A program made the position numbers and the translations under genes. From the NCBI RefSeq assembly GCF_002939385.1, contig NZ_MULI01000013.1, forward strand, positions 1 to 64,000: a stretch of DNA of 64,000 bases. Direction: 5' to 3'. How positions within the stretch are numbered: the stretch's first letter is position 1; each line of letters begins with the position of its first letter. The stretch is from Streptomyces sp. MH60 (lineage in GTDB: Bacteria > Actinomycetota > Actinomycetes > Streptomycetales > Streptomycetaceae). Below, one piece after another: positions 1 through 7,515 of the stretch. The notes beneath the pieces were generated by a model. The model did no database searches and was not told where the DNA came from. It saw only the letters and a list, made by a program, of their open reading frames with translations.

Positions 1-1
1 C

Positions 2-133
2 CGGGGCCGCGGCGCCCGCCCGGACACCACGCCCCCGGCCCGCGCCCGCGTCGTACGCCAGGCCTCCGCCCCCGCCACCCACCGCACCGGCGCCTCCGAC
101 CGCCCGGAGGAGGACCGGGCAGGCAGCCACTGA
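2..133 (+). CDS. C-terminal end of an unidentified protein (partial)
   Basis: An open frame enters from the left edge and ends at a TGA at 131-133, giving the last 43 residues of a protein. Almost every codon in this frame ends in G or C (only gta and gca break the rule), which is the codon signature of a real Streptomyces gene. The peptide is rich in Arg, Pro and Ala (it contains RVVRQASAPATHRTG and ends in EEDRAGSH) and has no motif I recognise. It converges on the long chaplin gene and shares a terminator hairpin with it. The function cannot be stated. Confidence 0.55.
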   Translation, partial: RGRGARPDTTPPARARVVRQASAPATHRTGASDRPEEDRAGSH

Positions 134-163
134 GCCTCCCGCGCGCCCGCCGGCGGAGACGAC

Positions 164-203
164 GACGCCCCCGGTGACCCGTGGAGGGCCGCCCGGGGGC
201 GTC
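164..203. terminator. Bidirectional terminator hairpin between convergent genes
   Basis: GACGCCCCCGG (164-174) is complementary to CCGGGGGCGTC (193-203), an 11-bp perfect stem with an 18-nt loop. It sits between the end of the left-edge gene and the end of the long chaplin gene. There is no clear U-tract, which is common for Streptomyces terminators. Confidence 0.5.
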
Positions 204-221
204 GGGGTGGACGGGAGGGGG

Positions 222-989
222 TCAGCGGCCGGTGAGGGCGCGGCCCCTGCGGTACAGGATCGCTCCGCCCGCGATCAGCACGGCACCGGCGGCCGCGGCA
301 CCCAGCGTGCCCTCGCTGCCGGTCTCGGCCAGGACGGGCGGCTGCTCCGTCTGGGGAGCCGGCGGGGTGTGCTCCTCCTCGGACGGCGGCGGGGGCTCCT
401 CGTGGGTGGGCGGCGGCGGCTCCTCCTCGCCGTAGCCGGGCGGCGTGGTCGGGGGCGGCGGCTCCTCCTCGCCGTAACCGGGGGGCTCCTCGGAGGCGTT
501 CTCGCACTCGTTGCCGAAGACCGGGTTCAGCGCGGCGATCACGTCGACGGTGTTGCCGCAGAGGTTGACCGGCACGTCGACCGGGACCTGCGCGTTGTTG
601 CCGGATCCGACGCCGGGCGAGCCCTCGGTCGCACCGTCCGCGTGGGAACCGGACGACGAGGACGAAGTCGAGGACGAGGACGTGTTCGAGGACGAGGTGT
701 CCTCGCCGTACCCGCCGCCGTCGCCGTTGCCGTCGGTCTGCTCGTCCGAGGTGTTCTCGCACTCGTTGCCGAAGGCCGGGTTCAGGGCGGCGATCACGTC
801 GACGGTGTTGCCGCAGGCGTTCACGGGCACGTCGACCGGGACCTGGAGGGCGTTGCCGGACACGGCGCCCGGCGAGTTCGTGGCGGCCCCGTCCGCATGC
901 GAGTCGGCAAGGGCGGGGCTGCCGCACAGGGAAAGGATGCCCGTCGCGGCGGCAGCCGCGACCATCCCCCTGCTCAGGGTCTGTCGCAC
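222..989 (-). CDS. chpA: Long, sortase-anchored chaplin (ChpA-like)
   Basis: A cell-wall-attached hydrophobic surface protein of 255 residues. It has an N-terminal signal peptide ending near SPALA-DSHAD. Two chaplin domains follow, each with two Cys around the core NTVDVIAALNPxFGNEC, separated by a Ser/Asn/Gly linker. A Pro/Glu-rich spacer with repeats of PPGYGEEEPPPP comes next, then an LAETG sorting signal (about residues 220-224), a hydrophobic helix and a basic tail. Long chaplins of this form are attached to peptidoglycan by class E sortases and anchor short chaplins on aerial hyphae. The GTG at 989 was chosen because an AGGAAG ribosome site lies 9 nt upstream; a longer in-frame extension to 1118 has no chaplin-like sequence. 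Its position beside a short chaplin and the rodlins matches chpA of S. coelicolor, but the exact long-chaplin name is inferred from gene order. Confidence 0.92.
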   Translation of the reverse strand: MRQTLSRGMVAAAAATGILSLCGSPALADSHADGAATNSPGAVSGNALQVPVDVPVNACGNTVDVIAALNPAFGNECENTSDEQTDGNGDGGGYGEDTSSSNTSSSSTSSSSSGSHADGATEGSPGVGSGNNAQVPVDVPVNLCGNTVDVIAALNPVFGNECENASEEPPGYGEEEPPPPTTPPGYGEEEPPPPTHEEPPPPSEEEHTPPAPQTEQPPVLAETGSEGTLGAAAAGAVLIAGGAILYRRGRALTGR

Positions 990-1140
990 TCTGGTTGTCT
1001 TCCTGCTTGGAGAGATGAGAGATGAGAGGTGGCCGGAGAACGATCCGGGGGACGGGCTGCAGAAAGGGGAAAAGGCCGGCCCCGAACCAAACGAGTTGGC
1101 CAAGGCCGGCCCTGACACAGCCGGTCGGTGCGGAACGACG

Positions 1141-1368
1141 TCAGTCGTTCTCGCACTTGTTGCCGAACGCCGGGTTCAGCAGACCAACGACGTTGATGCT
1201 GTTGCCGCACACGTTGACGGGAACGTGCACGGGAACCTGGACGACGTTGCCGGACAGGACGCCCGGGGAGCCTACGGCGGCACCCTCGGCGCCGGCGTCG
1301 GCGAAGGCCGGGGCGGCCATGCCGAGGGCCATGATCGCGCCCGCGACGACAGCAGCGCTCTTCTTCAT
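1141..1368 (-). CDS. chpD: Short secreted chaplin (ChpD-like)
   Basis: A 75-residue secreted amyloid-forming coat peptide. Residues 1-24 are a signal peptide (MKKSAAVVAGAIMALGMA..AFA-DAG), followed by a single chaplin domain with the two conserved Cys (NVCGN and GNKCEND). Short chaplins assemble into amyloid fibrils that lower surface tension and coat aerial hyphae and spores. The start at 1368 has a GAAGGGA ribosome site. It lies in the same orientation upstream of the long chaplin, with a 151-bp gap, so each probably has its own promoter. Naming as chpD rests on synteny with the chpA-chpD-rdlA-rdlB order. Confidence 0.92.
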   Translation of the reverse strand: MKKSAAVVAGAIMALGMAAPAFADAGAEGAAVGSPGVLSGNVVQVPVHVPVNVCGNSINVVGLLNPAFGNKCEND

Positions 1369-1655
1369 GAACTTTCCCTTCTCTGCGGTCATGCCTGAAT
1401 GACGGCCGAAACCGCGCGAGCACAGCATTGACGGCTCGCACCATGACCTGCAGCCTGCAAACGAGGAATTGACGGCCGGAGAAACTACCGAACGTGGGAC
1501 ACCCCGAAATTCACTCGGATGCCTTACGAATCGGTCCGGCCGTTCCCCCAGGAGAGCGACGACGTCGTTCCGCTCCCCGGCGAAATCCCGTCCCGTTCAC
1601 GGCCGGGCGGCCCACGCGGAAGTCAGCGGGCCGCCCGTACCGGGTGGGGCTGGAC
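1369..1655. other. Upstream region of the short chaplin, no gene
   Basis: This 287-bp gap between the short chaplin and the left rodlin contains no credible coding frame. It is distinctly AT-richer than its surroundings, as expected for a promoter and leader region. I could not assign a specific sigma-factor consensus with confidence. Confidence 0.4.
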
Positions 1656-2051
1656 TCAGCGGCCCTCACCGTTCGCCGACAGCACCGACAGGTCCTCGAG
1701 GACGTGCGACACGGCGCCGTCCCGCTTGGCCTGCGTGGAGTTGTCCGCGCACTGCTGGTTCAGGTCGTCCGCCAGGACGTTGATGTCCTGGATCGGGACG
1801 AGGTTGACGACGGCGACGTTGACGTCCTCGACACCGAGGCACGGCTTGTTCAGCGTGCCCTCGACCAGCGACAGCTGCGGGCTCATGTCGCCGTCGGTCG
1901 CCGAGTTGCCGAACGACGACGAGGCGCCGTTGCCGTTGGCCACGGCCGGCCCGTTGTCGTCCCCGATGGCCAGAGCCTGGGGCGCGGCAGCAGCGGACAT
2001 GCCGATCACAGAAGCGGCAGCCGCCGCGGCGACCATTGCCTTCTTGAGCAC
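1656..2051 (-). CDS. rdlA: Rodlin protein
   Basis: A 131-residue secreted structural protein of the rodlet layer on spores and aerial hyphae. It has a basic N-terminus and an Ala-rich signal peptide ([17 protein letters not shown]..) cleaved near ALA-IGDD. The mature rodlin domain follows, with the conserved stretches [23 protein letters not shown] and [16 protein letters not shown], and two Cys. It is divergently paired with a second rodlin at 2314, and the two proteins are clearly duplicates. In S. coelicolor such pairs are expressed during aerial growth and arrange chaplin fibrils into paired rodlets. Confidence 0.95.
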   Translation of the reverse strand: MLKKAMVAAAAAASVIGMSAAAAPQALAIGDDNGPAVANGNGASSSFGNSATDGDMSPQLSLVEGTLNKPCLGVEDVNVAVVNLVPIQDINVLADDLNQQCADNSTQAKRDGAVSHVLEDLSVLSANGEGR

Positions 2052-2313
2052 TTCGCGTTCCTTTCGTCGTAGCGACGCACTGTCCTACGGCCTCATCAAC
2101 CCGGTGCGCGGTGATTGGTTGCGGGCGTTCACCCGGTTGGCCCGCACCGGATCTCGAAAACGGCGCGGAAATCGCCGGAATCCCGGGGGGAAACGCGGAC
2201 CCGTACACATTTCCCGTTGTCCGCCGACGGAGTGAACGGGAGAAACCCGACCGGACTCACGGAGTTGACCAGAGCGCTCCGGTGGACGGGGTTTCCTCAG
2301 AAAGGACTTGCCA
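2052..2313. promoter_or_regulatory. Divergent promoter region of the two rodlin genes
   Basis: A 262-bp intergenic region separates the starts of the two rodlin genes and must carry both promoters. It is AT-richer than the coding DNA. The right-hand gene has a clear AGAAAGGA ribosome site at 2299-2306. No exact sigma-factor consensus was assigned. Confidence 0.6.
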
Positions 2314-2706
2314 GTGATCAAGAAGGTAGTTGCCTACGCGGCGATCGCCGCCTCCGTCATGGGCGCCTCCGCTGCCGCGGCACCGCAGGCGATGGCGATC
2401 GGTGACGACAGCGGGCCCGTCTCCGCCAACGGCAACGGCGCCTCGCAGTACTTCGGCAACTCGATGACCACGGGCAACATGAGCCCGCAGATGGCGCTCA
2501 TCCAGGGCTCGTTCAACAAGCCCTGCATCGCGGTCAGCGACATCCCGGTCAGCGTCATCGGTCTCGTGCCGATCCAGGACCTCAACGTCCTGGGCGACGA
2601 CCTGAACCAGCAGTGCGCCGAGAACTCCACGCAGGCCAAGCGCGACGGTGCGCTGGCCCACCTGCTGGAGGACGTCTCGATCCTGTCCTCCAACGGTGAG
2701 GGCTGA
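2314..2706 (+). CDS. rdlB: Rodlin protein
   Basis: A 130-residue rodlin, paralogous to the divergent gene at 1656-2051. The signal peptide ([17 protein letters not shown]..) is cleaved near AMA-IGDD. The mature part has the same landmarks as its partner: [26 protein letters not shown] and [17 protein letters not shown], ending in SSNGEG. GTG at 2314 was preferred over the in-frame TTG at 2308 because AAAGGA ends 7 nt before it. Function in rodlet formation follows from the family. It is followed by a strong bidirectional hairpin. Confidence 0.95.
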   Translation: MIKKVVAYAAIAASVMGASAAAAPQAMAIGDDSGPVSANGNGASQYFGNSMTTGNMSPQMALIQGSFNKPCIAVSDIPVSVIGLVPIQDLNVLGDDLNQQCAENSTQAKRDGALAHLLEDVSILSSNGEG

Positions 2707-2731
2707 CGGCGGCAGGCGCTGACAGCGCGCC

Positions 2732-2766
2732 GGGGCGGGTCGCCGAGGACATCGGCGGCCCGCCCC
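2732..2766. terminator. Bidirectional terminator between rodlin and acyl-CoA ligase
   Basis: A 15-bp stem (2732-2746 with 2752-2766, arms GGGGCGGGTCGCCGA and TCGGCGGCCCGCCCC, one U-G pair) closes a 5-nt loop. It lies between the convergent rodlin and ligase genes, so it can serve both. Confidence 0.75.
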
Positions 2767-2796
2767 TCTCGCATGTCCGGGGCGCCCGGGTGCGGA

Positions 2797-4725
2797 TCAG
2801 CGTCCCGGCGTCGCGTACAGCGCCGCTATCTCGTCCGCGTACGCCGCGACGGCCGCGTGCCGCTTCACCTTCAGGGACGGGGTCAGCAGCCCGTTCTCCT
2901 CGGTGAACTCGCCCTCGACCAGCCGGAAGGCGCGGATCGACTCGGCCCGGGAGACGGCCGCGTTGGCGTGGTCCACGGCCTTCTGGACGTCGGCGCGCAT
3001 CCTCTCGTCCCGTACGACCTCGGACATCGGTGTGCCGGCGGGCAGCCCGCGCACCGCCAGCCAGTGGGCGACGGCGTCCGGGTCGAGGGTGACCAGGGCG
3101 GCGACGAAGGGGCGGTTGTCGCCGACGACCAGGCACTGGGCGACGGGTGGGCGGCTGCGCAGGCGGTCCTCCAGGACGGCCGGGGAGACGTTCTTGCCGC
3201 CGGAGGTGACCAGGAGGTCCTTCTTGCGGCCGGTGATGGTGAGGTAGCCGTCGGCGTCGAGGGAGCCGAGGTCGCCGGTGGCGAACCAGCCGTCGGTGAG
3301 GGCCGCGTCGGTGGCCTCCGGGTTGCCGCGGTAGGAGCCGAAGACGATGCCGCCCTTGACCAGTACCTCGCCGTCGTCCGCGATGCGCACGGCGGTGCCG
3401 GGGACCGGCGGGCCGACCGTGCCGGGGCGGGGGCCGAGCGGCGGGACGATGGTGGCGGCGGCGGTGGTCTCGGTCAGGCCGTAGCCCTCGTAGACCATGA
3501 TTCCGGCGGCGTAGAAGAACAGGTTGAGGCCGCTCTCCAGTGGGGAGCCGCCGCTGATGGCGTAGCGCATCCGGCCGCCCAGTTCCTTGCGGACCCGGCG
3601 GTAGACCAGCAGGTCGTACAGGGCCCAGCCCGCCCACAGGCCCGGGGTGGGGCCCTTGCCGCGGCCCAGGAAGCGTTCCAGGTGCGCGGCGCCGAACCGG
3701 ACGGCGAGGCGGTGGGCGCGTTCGAAGGAGGCGCCGCGGCCGATCTTCTCGGCGGTCGCCCGGCCGGTGTCGTGGATCTTCTCGAAGAGGTACGGGACGC
3801 CGACCAGGAAGGTCGGGCGGAAGGACTTGAGCGCGGGGCGCAGTTCGGCGGGCTTGATGCTCGGGAAGTGGCCGATCTCGATGCGGGCCAGCAGGCAGGA
3901 GATCTGGATGGTGCGGCCCAGGATGTGGGCGAGTGGCAGGAAGAGGAGGGTCGACGCCCGCTGGCCGGTGACCTCCTTGAAGATCGGGTGCAGCAGCTCG
4001 ACCGTGTTGGCGGCCTCGGCGTGCAGGTTGGCGTGGGTGAGGACGCAGCCCTTGGGGCGGCCGGTGGTGCCGGAGGTGTAGCAGACGGTGGCGACCGTGT
4101 CCGGGGTGAGGGCGGTGCGGCGCTTGGTGACCTCGTCGTCGTCCACGCCCCGGCCGAGGGCGGTGAGGTCGGCCAGGGCGCCGGCGTCCAGTTCCCAGAC
4201 CCGCGGGCGCTCGGGGTGCCCGGCGGTGCCGGTCAGGAGGGTGGCGGTGTGCGCGGCGGTCTCGGTGACGGCGTACCGGGCGCCGGAGTCGCGGACGATC
4301 CACTCGACCTGGTCGGCCGAGGAGGTGGCGTACACGGGGACGGTCTGTCCGCCGGCCGCCCAGATCGCGAAGTCCAGGACCGTCCACTCGTAGCGGGTGC
4401 GGGACATGACGGCGACCCGGCCGCCGGGTTCCAGTCCGGCGGCGATCAGGCCCTTGGCCACGGCGGTGACCTCGCGGGCGAACTCCGCGGCGGTGACGGG
4501 CCGCCAGGTTTCCTCCACCTCGCGGCGCAGGACCACCGCGTCGGGTGCCTCGGCCGCGTTGGTGAACGGGATGTCGGCGGTGCTGCCCTCGGTGGGGCGG
4601 GGCGCGAGGGCGGCGGTGCGGGCCTCGCGGACGGTGCCGTGCGCGTCCCGGACGGTCTCGGTCCTCGTGCGGGACACCAGGTCACCGCGCCTTCTCGCCC
4701 GTTTCAGGTCCCTGCGTACGCCCAT
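2797..4725 (-). CDS. Long-chain fatty-acid-CoA ligase (AMP-forming)
   Basis: This 642-residue enzyme should activate fatty acids to acyl-CoA through an acyl-adenylate. The signature P-loop VCYTSGTTGRPKGCVLTH lies near residues 211-228. The YGLTET adenylate motif, the TGD motif in WFATGDLG, and the hinge or catalytic Lys region GRKKDLLVTSGGKNVSP are all present. Length and a C-terminus ending in SLKVKRHAAV match the FadD15/FAA1-like subfamily. The ATG at 4725 has a GGGAGCC ribosome site. The gene stands alone behind a palindromic operator (4782-4795), so a TetR-type acyl-CoA-responsive repressor is a reasonable guess. The substrate chain length is inferred from the subfamily only. Confidence 0.9.
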   Translation of the reverse strand: MGVRRDLKRARRRGDLVSRTRTETVRDAHGTVREARTAALAPRPTEGSTADIPFTNAAEAPDAVVLRREVEETWRPVTAAEFAREVTAVAKGLIAAGLEPGGRVAVMSRTRYEWTVLDFAIWAAGGQTVPVYATSSADQVEWIVRDSGARYAVTETAAHTATLLTGTAGHPERPRVWELDAGALADLTALGRGVDDDEVTKRRTALTPDTVATVCYTSGTTGRPKGCVLTHANLHAEAANTVELLHPIFKEVTGQRASTLLFLPLAHILGRTIQISCLLARIEIGHFPSIKPAELRPALKSFRPTFLVGVPYLFEKIHDTGRATAEKIGRGASFERAHRLAVRFGAAHLERFLGRGKGPTPGLWAGWALYDLLVYRRVRKELGGRMRYAISGGSPLESGLNLFFYAAGIMVYEGYGLTETTAAATIVPPLGPRPGTVGPPVPGTAVRIADDGEVLVKGGIVFGSYRGNPEATDAALTDGWFATGDLGSLDADGYLTITGRKKDLLVTSGGKNVSPAVLEDRLRSRPPVAQCLVVGDNRPFVAALVTLDPDAVAHWLAVRGLPAGTPMSEVVRDERMRADVQKAVDHANAAVSRAESIRAFRLVEGEFTEENGLLTPSLKVKRHAAVAAYADEIAALYATPGR

Positions 4726-4778
4726 GACGGCTCCCGGTCGCGGTCGGACTGATGCGCTGGCGCGTGTACTCGGACACT

Positions 4779-4813
4779 AACTTACTCCGGAGTAAACTTA
4801 CTCACGCGTAAGG
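4779..4813 (-). promoter_or_regulatory. Palindromic operator upstream of the acyl-CoA ligase
   Basis: TTACTCCGGAGTAA (4782-4795) is a perfect 14-bp palindrome. It is followed at once by a second, imperfect copy (TTACTCACGCGTAA, 4798-4811), with the half-site ACTTACTC repeated in direct orientation. The tandem arrangement about 60-90 bp before the start codon suggests cooperative repressor binding. The cognate regulator is not identified. Confidence 0.6.
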
Positions 4814-4833
4814 AAACGTCAATGGGCCACGCC

Positions 4834-4859
4834 GCCCGGCGGGACCATGGCCGCCGGGC
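4834..4859 (-). terminator. Terminator hairpin after the VWA lipoprotein gene
   Basis: GCCCGGCGG (4834-4842) pairs with CCGCCGGGC (4851-4859) around an 8-nt loop, 10 bp past the stop codon of the VWA gene on the minus strand. Confidence 0.5.
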
Positions 4860-4869
4860 AGCGTCGGAC

Positions 4870-6468
4870 TCAGGCCAGCCGGTCCGCCTCCTCGATCGCC
4901 TCGGCCAGTTCGCGCACGTCCTCGTCCTCGGCGCGGTCCGCCAGGCCGTCGGCCCGCTCGGACAGTGCGGAGAGACCGGGCGCCCCGGGCAGGGAGCCGC
5001 CGTCGCCGCCCGGGTTCCGGAGCGCGTCGGCGAAGTACGCCGCGGTCGCCGTGACCCGCAGCCCGCGGCCGGACTCCCAGACGGAGCCGTCGAGGGCGTC
5101 GCTCTCCACGTCGCCGGACTCCTCGTGCGGGGTGCGGCTCACGGGGTCGAGCCAGCGGACGGTGGCCGTGGCGAGGTGGCCGTCGGCGCCGGGCCTGGTG
5201 CGGACGGCGTAGAGGGCGGTGACCGTGTGGCCGGGGCCGACCTCGCCGCCGTCGACGCGGTCGTCGCGGAAGTCCTCGTCGGCGACCTGGCGGTTGTCGT
5301 AGCCGACGAGGCGGAACTCGGCGACGGTCTCCGGGTCGAAGGCGACCTGGGCCTTGGCGTCGCGCGCGGTCAGCTCGATGTGGCGCGGGAGCTGCTCGCA
5401 GAACACCTCACGGGCGTCCTCGGGGGTGGACACGTACGTGGTGTGGCCGTCGCCCCTGTCGGCGAGGCGTTCCATCAGGGCGTCGCCGTAGTCGCTGCCG
5501 ACGCCGACGCCGAAGAGGGTGATGCCGTGCTCGCGGCGCTCGGTGGCGACGCGTTCGAGGATGGTGTCCGCGTCGGTGTCGCCGGTGTTGGCGAGGGCGT
5601 CGGAGACGAGGACGACACGGTTGGTGACGCCTTCGCGGCGGCCCTCGACGGCGGTCTCGTAGCCGGTCTCCACGCCCGCGCCGAGGTTGGTGGAATCCGT
5701 CGGCTCCAGGCCGTCGATCGCGTCGTGGACGCGGTCGCGGTGGTCGCCGAGCCGGGTCAGGGGCAGGACGGTCTCGGCCTCGTCGCTGAAGGTGACGACC
5801 GCCACCGAGTCGTCGTCGCGGAGCCGGTCGGTCATGGTGCCGAGGGCCTCCTGGGCGAGGTCGAGGCGGCCGGGTTCGCCCATGGAACCGGAGATGTCGA
5901 TGACGAACGTCAGGGCGGCGGGCGGGCGTTCGCTCCGCCGCTCGGCGGGGCGGGTGGCCAGGCCGACGCGGACCAGCGACCAATCCTCGTCATCGGTGCG
6001 GGCACCGTCCACGGTCACCGAGAAGCCGTCGCCGCCGGGGCGGTCGTAGTCCTGGCGGAAGCTGTTGACGAACTCCTCGGGGCGGACCGTGGCCGGGTCG
6101 GGCAGCCGGCCCTCGGCCAGGGTGCGGCGGGCGTAGCCGTAGGAGGCGGTGTCGACGTCGAGGGCGAAGGTGGACAGGTGGTCGGGGTCGGGCGCGATCT
6201 CGTGGGAGTCGCCGTTCTTCCCGTCCTCGCCGGTCCCGCCGGTGCCCGTGCCGCCGTCGTAGCGGTGCTCGCCCCCGCCGCGCGGGAGGTCGGGTGCGGG
6301 CACCGGGGCCGAGCCGCCCCGGGAGTCGGCCGCGGTGTCCTTCGCCCCGTGCGACGCGTCGCCCCCTCCCCCGCAGCCGGTGAGCAGCAGGCCGCCCGCC
6401 AGGGTCAGCGCGAGCAGCGCGGTCGCGCCGCGCCGCCCCCGCCGCCCTTCGGTCCCGTACCGGTTCAT
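4870..6468 (-). CDS. VWA-domain lipoprotein (YfbK-like)
   Basis: A predicted lipid-anchored extracytoplasmic protein of 532 residues. The N-terminus is basic, then hydrophobic, ending in the lipobox LLTGC with Cys32. A Gly/Asp-rich linker follows, then the VWF-A-associated N-domain (starting around FALDVDTASYGYARR). The von Willebrand A domain has an intact metal site (DISGSMG, Asp191) and the second metal loop TNLGAG. The C-terminal third resembles DUF3520, matching the architecture of E. coli YfbK. Such proteins bind partners through the metal site; no enzymatic role is known. It is not obviously linked to its neighbours. Confidence 0.85.
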   Translation of the reverse strand: MNRYGTEGRRGRRGATALLALTLAGGLLLTGCGGGGDASHGAKDTAADSRGGSAPVPAPDLPRGGGEHRYDGGTGTGGTGEDGKNGDSHEIAPDPDHLSTFALDVDTASYGYARRTLAEGRLPDPATVRPEEFVNSFRQDYDRPGGDGFSVTVDGARTDDEDWSLVRVGLATRPAERRSERPPAALTFVIDISGSMGEPGRLDLAQEALGTMTDRLRDDDSVAVVTFSDEAETVLPLTRLGDHRDRVHDAIDGLEPTDSTNLGAGVETGYETAVEGRREGVTNRVVLVSDALANTGDTDADTILERVATERREHGITLFGVGVGSDYGDALMERLADRGDGHTTYVSTPEDAREVFCEQLPRHIELTARDAKAQVAFDPETVAEFRLVGYDNRQVADEDFRDDRVDGGEVGPGHTVTALYAVRTRPGADGHLATATVRWLDPVSRTPHEESGDVESDALDGSVWESGRGLRVTATAAYFADALRNPGGDGGSLPGAPGLSALSERADGLADRAEDEDVRELAEAIEEADRLA

Positions 6469-6615
6469 CGTCCGTCCCCCTGTGCTTCGTCGGCGCCGGT
6501 GTACGTGACTGTGACGGGGCGGCGGGGCGAAACGTGCGGCACGGGGTGTTACGGCTGCGTCTCGAAGCGGGCACGGGGCCGGGCCGCCGAGACCGGTGGG
6601 TGATGCTCCGTTGAC

Positions 6616-7515
6616 CTAGGACACGATGTCCTTGCGGGCGAATCCCCGGAAGGCCAGGGCGAACAGCACCAGCGCGTACGTGACCGAGACCGCCGTGCCC
6701 TGGATCATGCCCGACCACTCCGGGTTCGGCTGGACGGCGTCCGCCCAGGCGAACTGCCAGTGCGCGGGCAGGAAGTCGCGCCAGTGGCCCAGCGCCGTCA
6801 CGGCGTCCAGGACGTTGCCGACGATGGTGAGGCCGACGGCGCCGCCGACCGCGCCGAGCGGTGCGTCGGTCCTGGTCGACAGCCAGAACGCGAGCGCGGC
6901 GGTGACCAGTTGGGACACGAAGATGTACGCCACGACCACCACCAGGCGCTGCGCGGCCGTGCCCGGCGCGAGCGAGCCGCCGGTGGGGATGGCCAGCGGC
7001 CCCCAGCCGTAGGCGACGGTGCCCACGGCCAGCGCCACCAGGGGCAGCAGCACCATCGCGGCCAGGCTCAGCCCGAGGCCGACGGCCAGCTTGGACGCGA
7101 GCAGCCGGGCGCGCGGCACCGGGGCGGCGAGCAGATAGCGCAGCGAGGACCAGCTCGCCTCGGAGGCCACGGTGTCCCCGCAGAACAGGGCGACCGGGAC
7201 GACCAGCAGGAAGCCCGCCGAGACGAAGAGGTTGACCGCGGCGAAGTTGGCGCCGGAGGCGGTGGCGGTGTCCATCAGGGTGATGCGGTCGCCGGGGCCC
7301 TCCGGCTCGCCGCCGATCGCGAAGGCGACGACGAGGACGAACGGCAGCACGGCGAGGATCGCCCCCATGACCAGGGTGCGGCGCCGCTTGAGCTGGCGCA
7401 CCAGCTCCACCCGCAGGGGCAGGGTGCGGCCCGCCCGGTAGCCGTGGGCGGAGTCGGACGCGGGCGCCGGTCCGGGCGCGGGTCCGGTCGTCACCGGCTG
7501 GGTGGGCGTGCTCAT
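6616..7515 (-). CDS. ABC transporter permease (ABC-2 type)
   Basis: A 299-residue integral membrane protein with about six predicted helices, for example VMGAILAVLPFVLVVAFAIGG, FVSAGFLLVVPVALFCGD and VVVVAYIFVSQLVTAALAFWL. The loop following SEASWSSLRYLLAAPVPR is typical of ABC-2 permeases. Its ATG overlaps the stop of the upstream ATPase-fusion gene (7512-7515), so the two are translationally coupled and very likely form one transporter. The fused ATPase has the drug/antibiotic exporter type of NBD, which suggests export, but the substrate is unknown. Confidence 0.88.
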   Translation of the reverse strand: MSTPTQPVTTGPAPGPAPASDSAHGYRAGRTLPLRVELVRQLKRRRTLVMGAILAVLPFVLVVAFAIGGEPEGPGDRITLMDTATASGANFAAVNLFVSAGFLLVVPVALFCGDTVASEASWSSLRYLLAAPVPRARLLASKLAVGLGLSLAAMVLLPLVALAVGTVAYGWGPLAIPTGGSLAPGTAAQRLVVVVAYIFVSQLVTAALAFWLSTRTDAPLGAVGGAVGLTIVGNVLDAVTALGHWRDFLPAHWQFAWADAVQPNPEWSGMIQGTAVSVTYALVLFALAFRGFARKDIVS

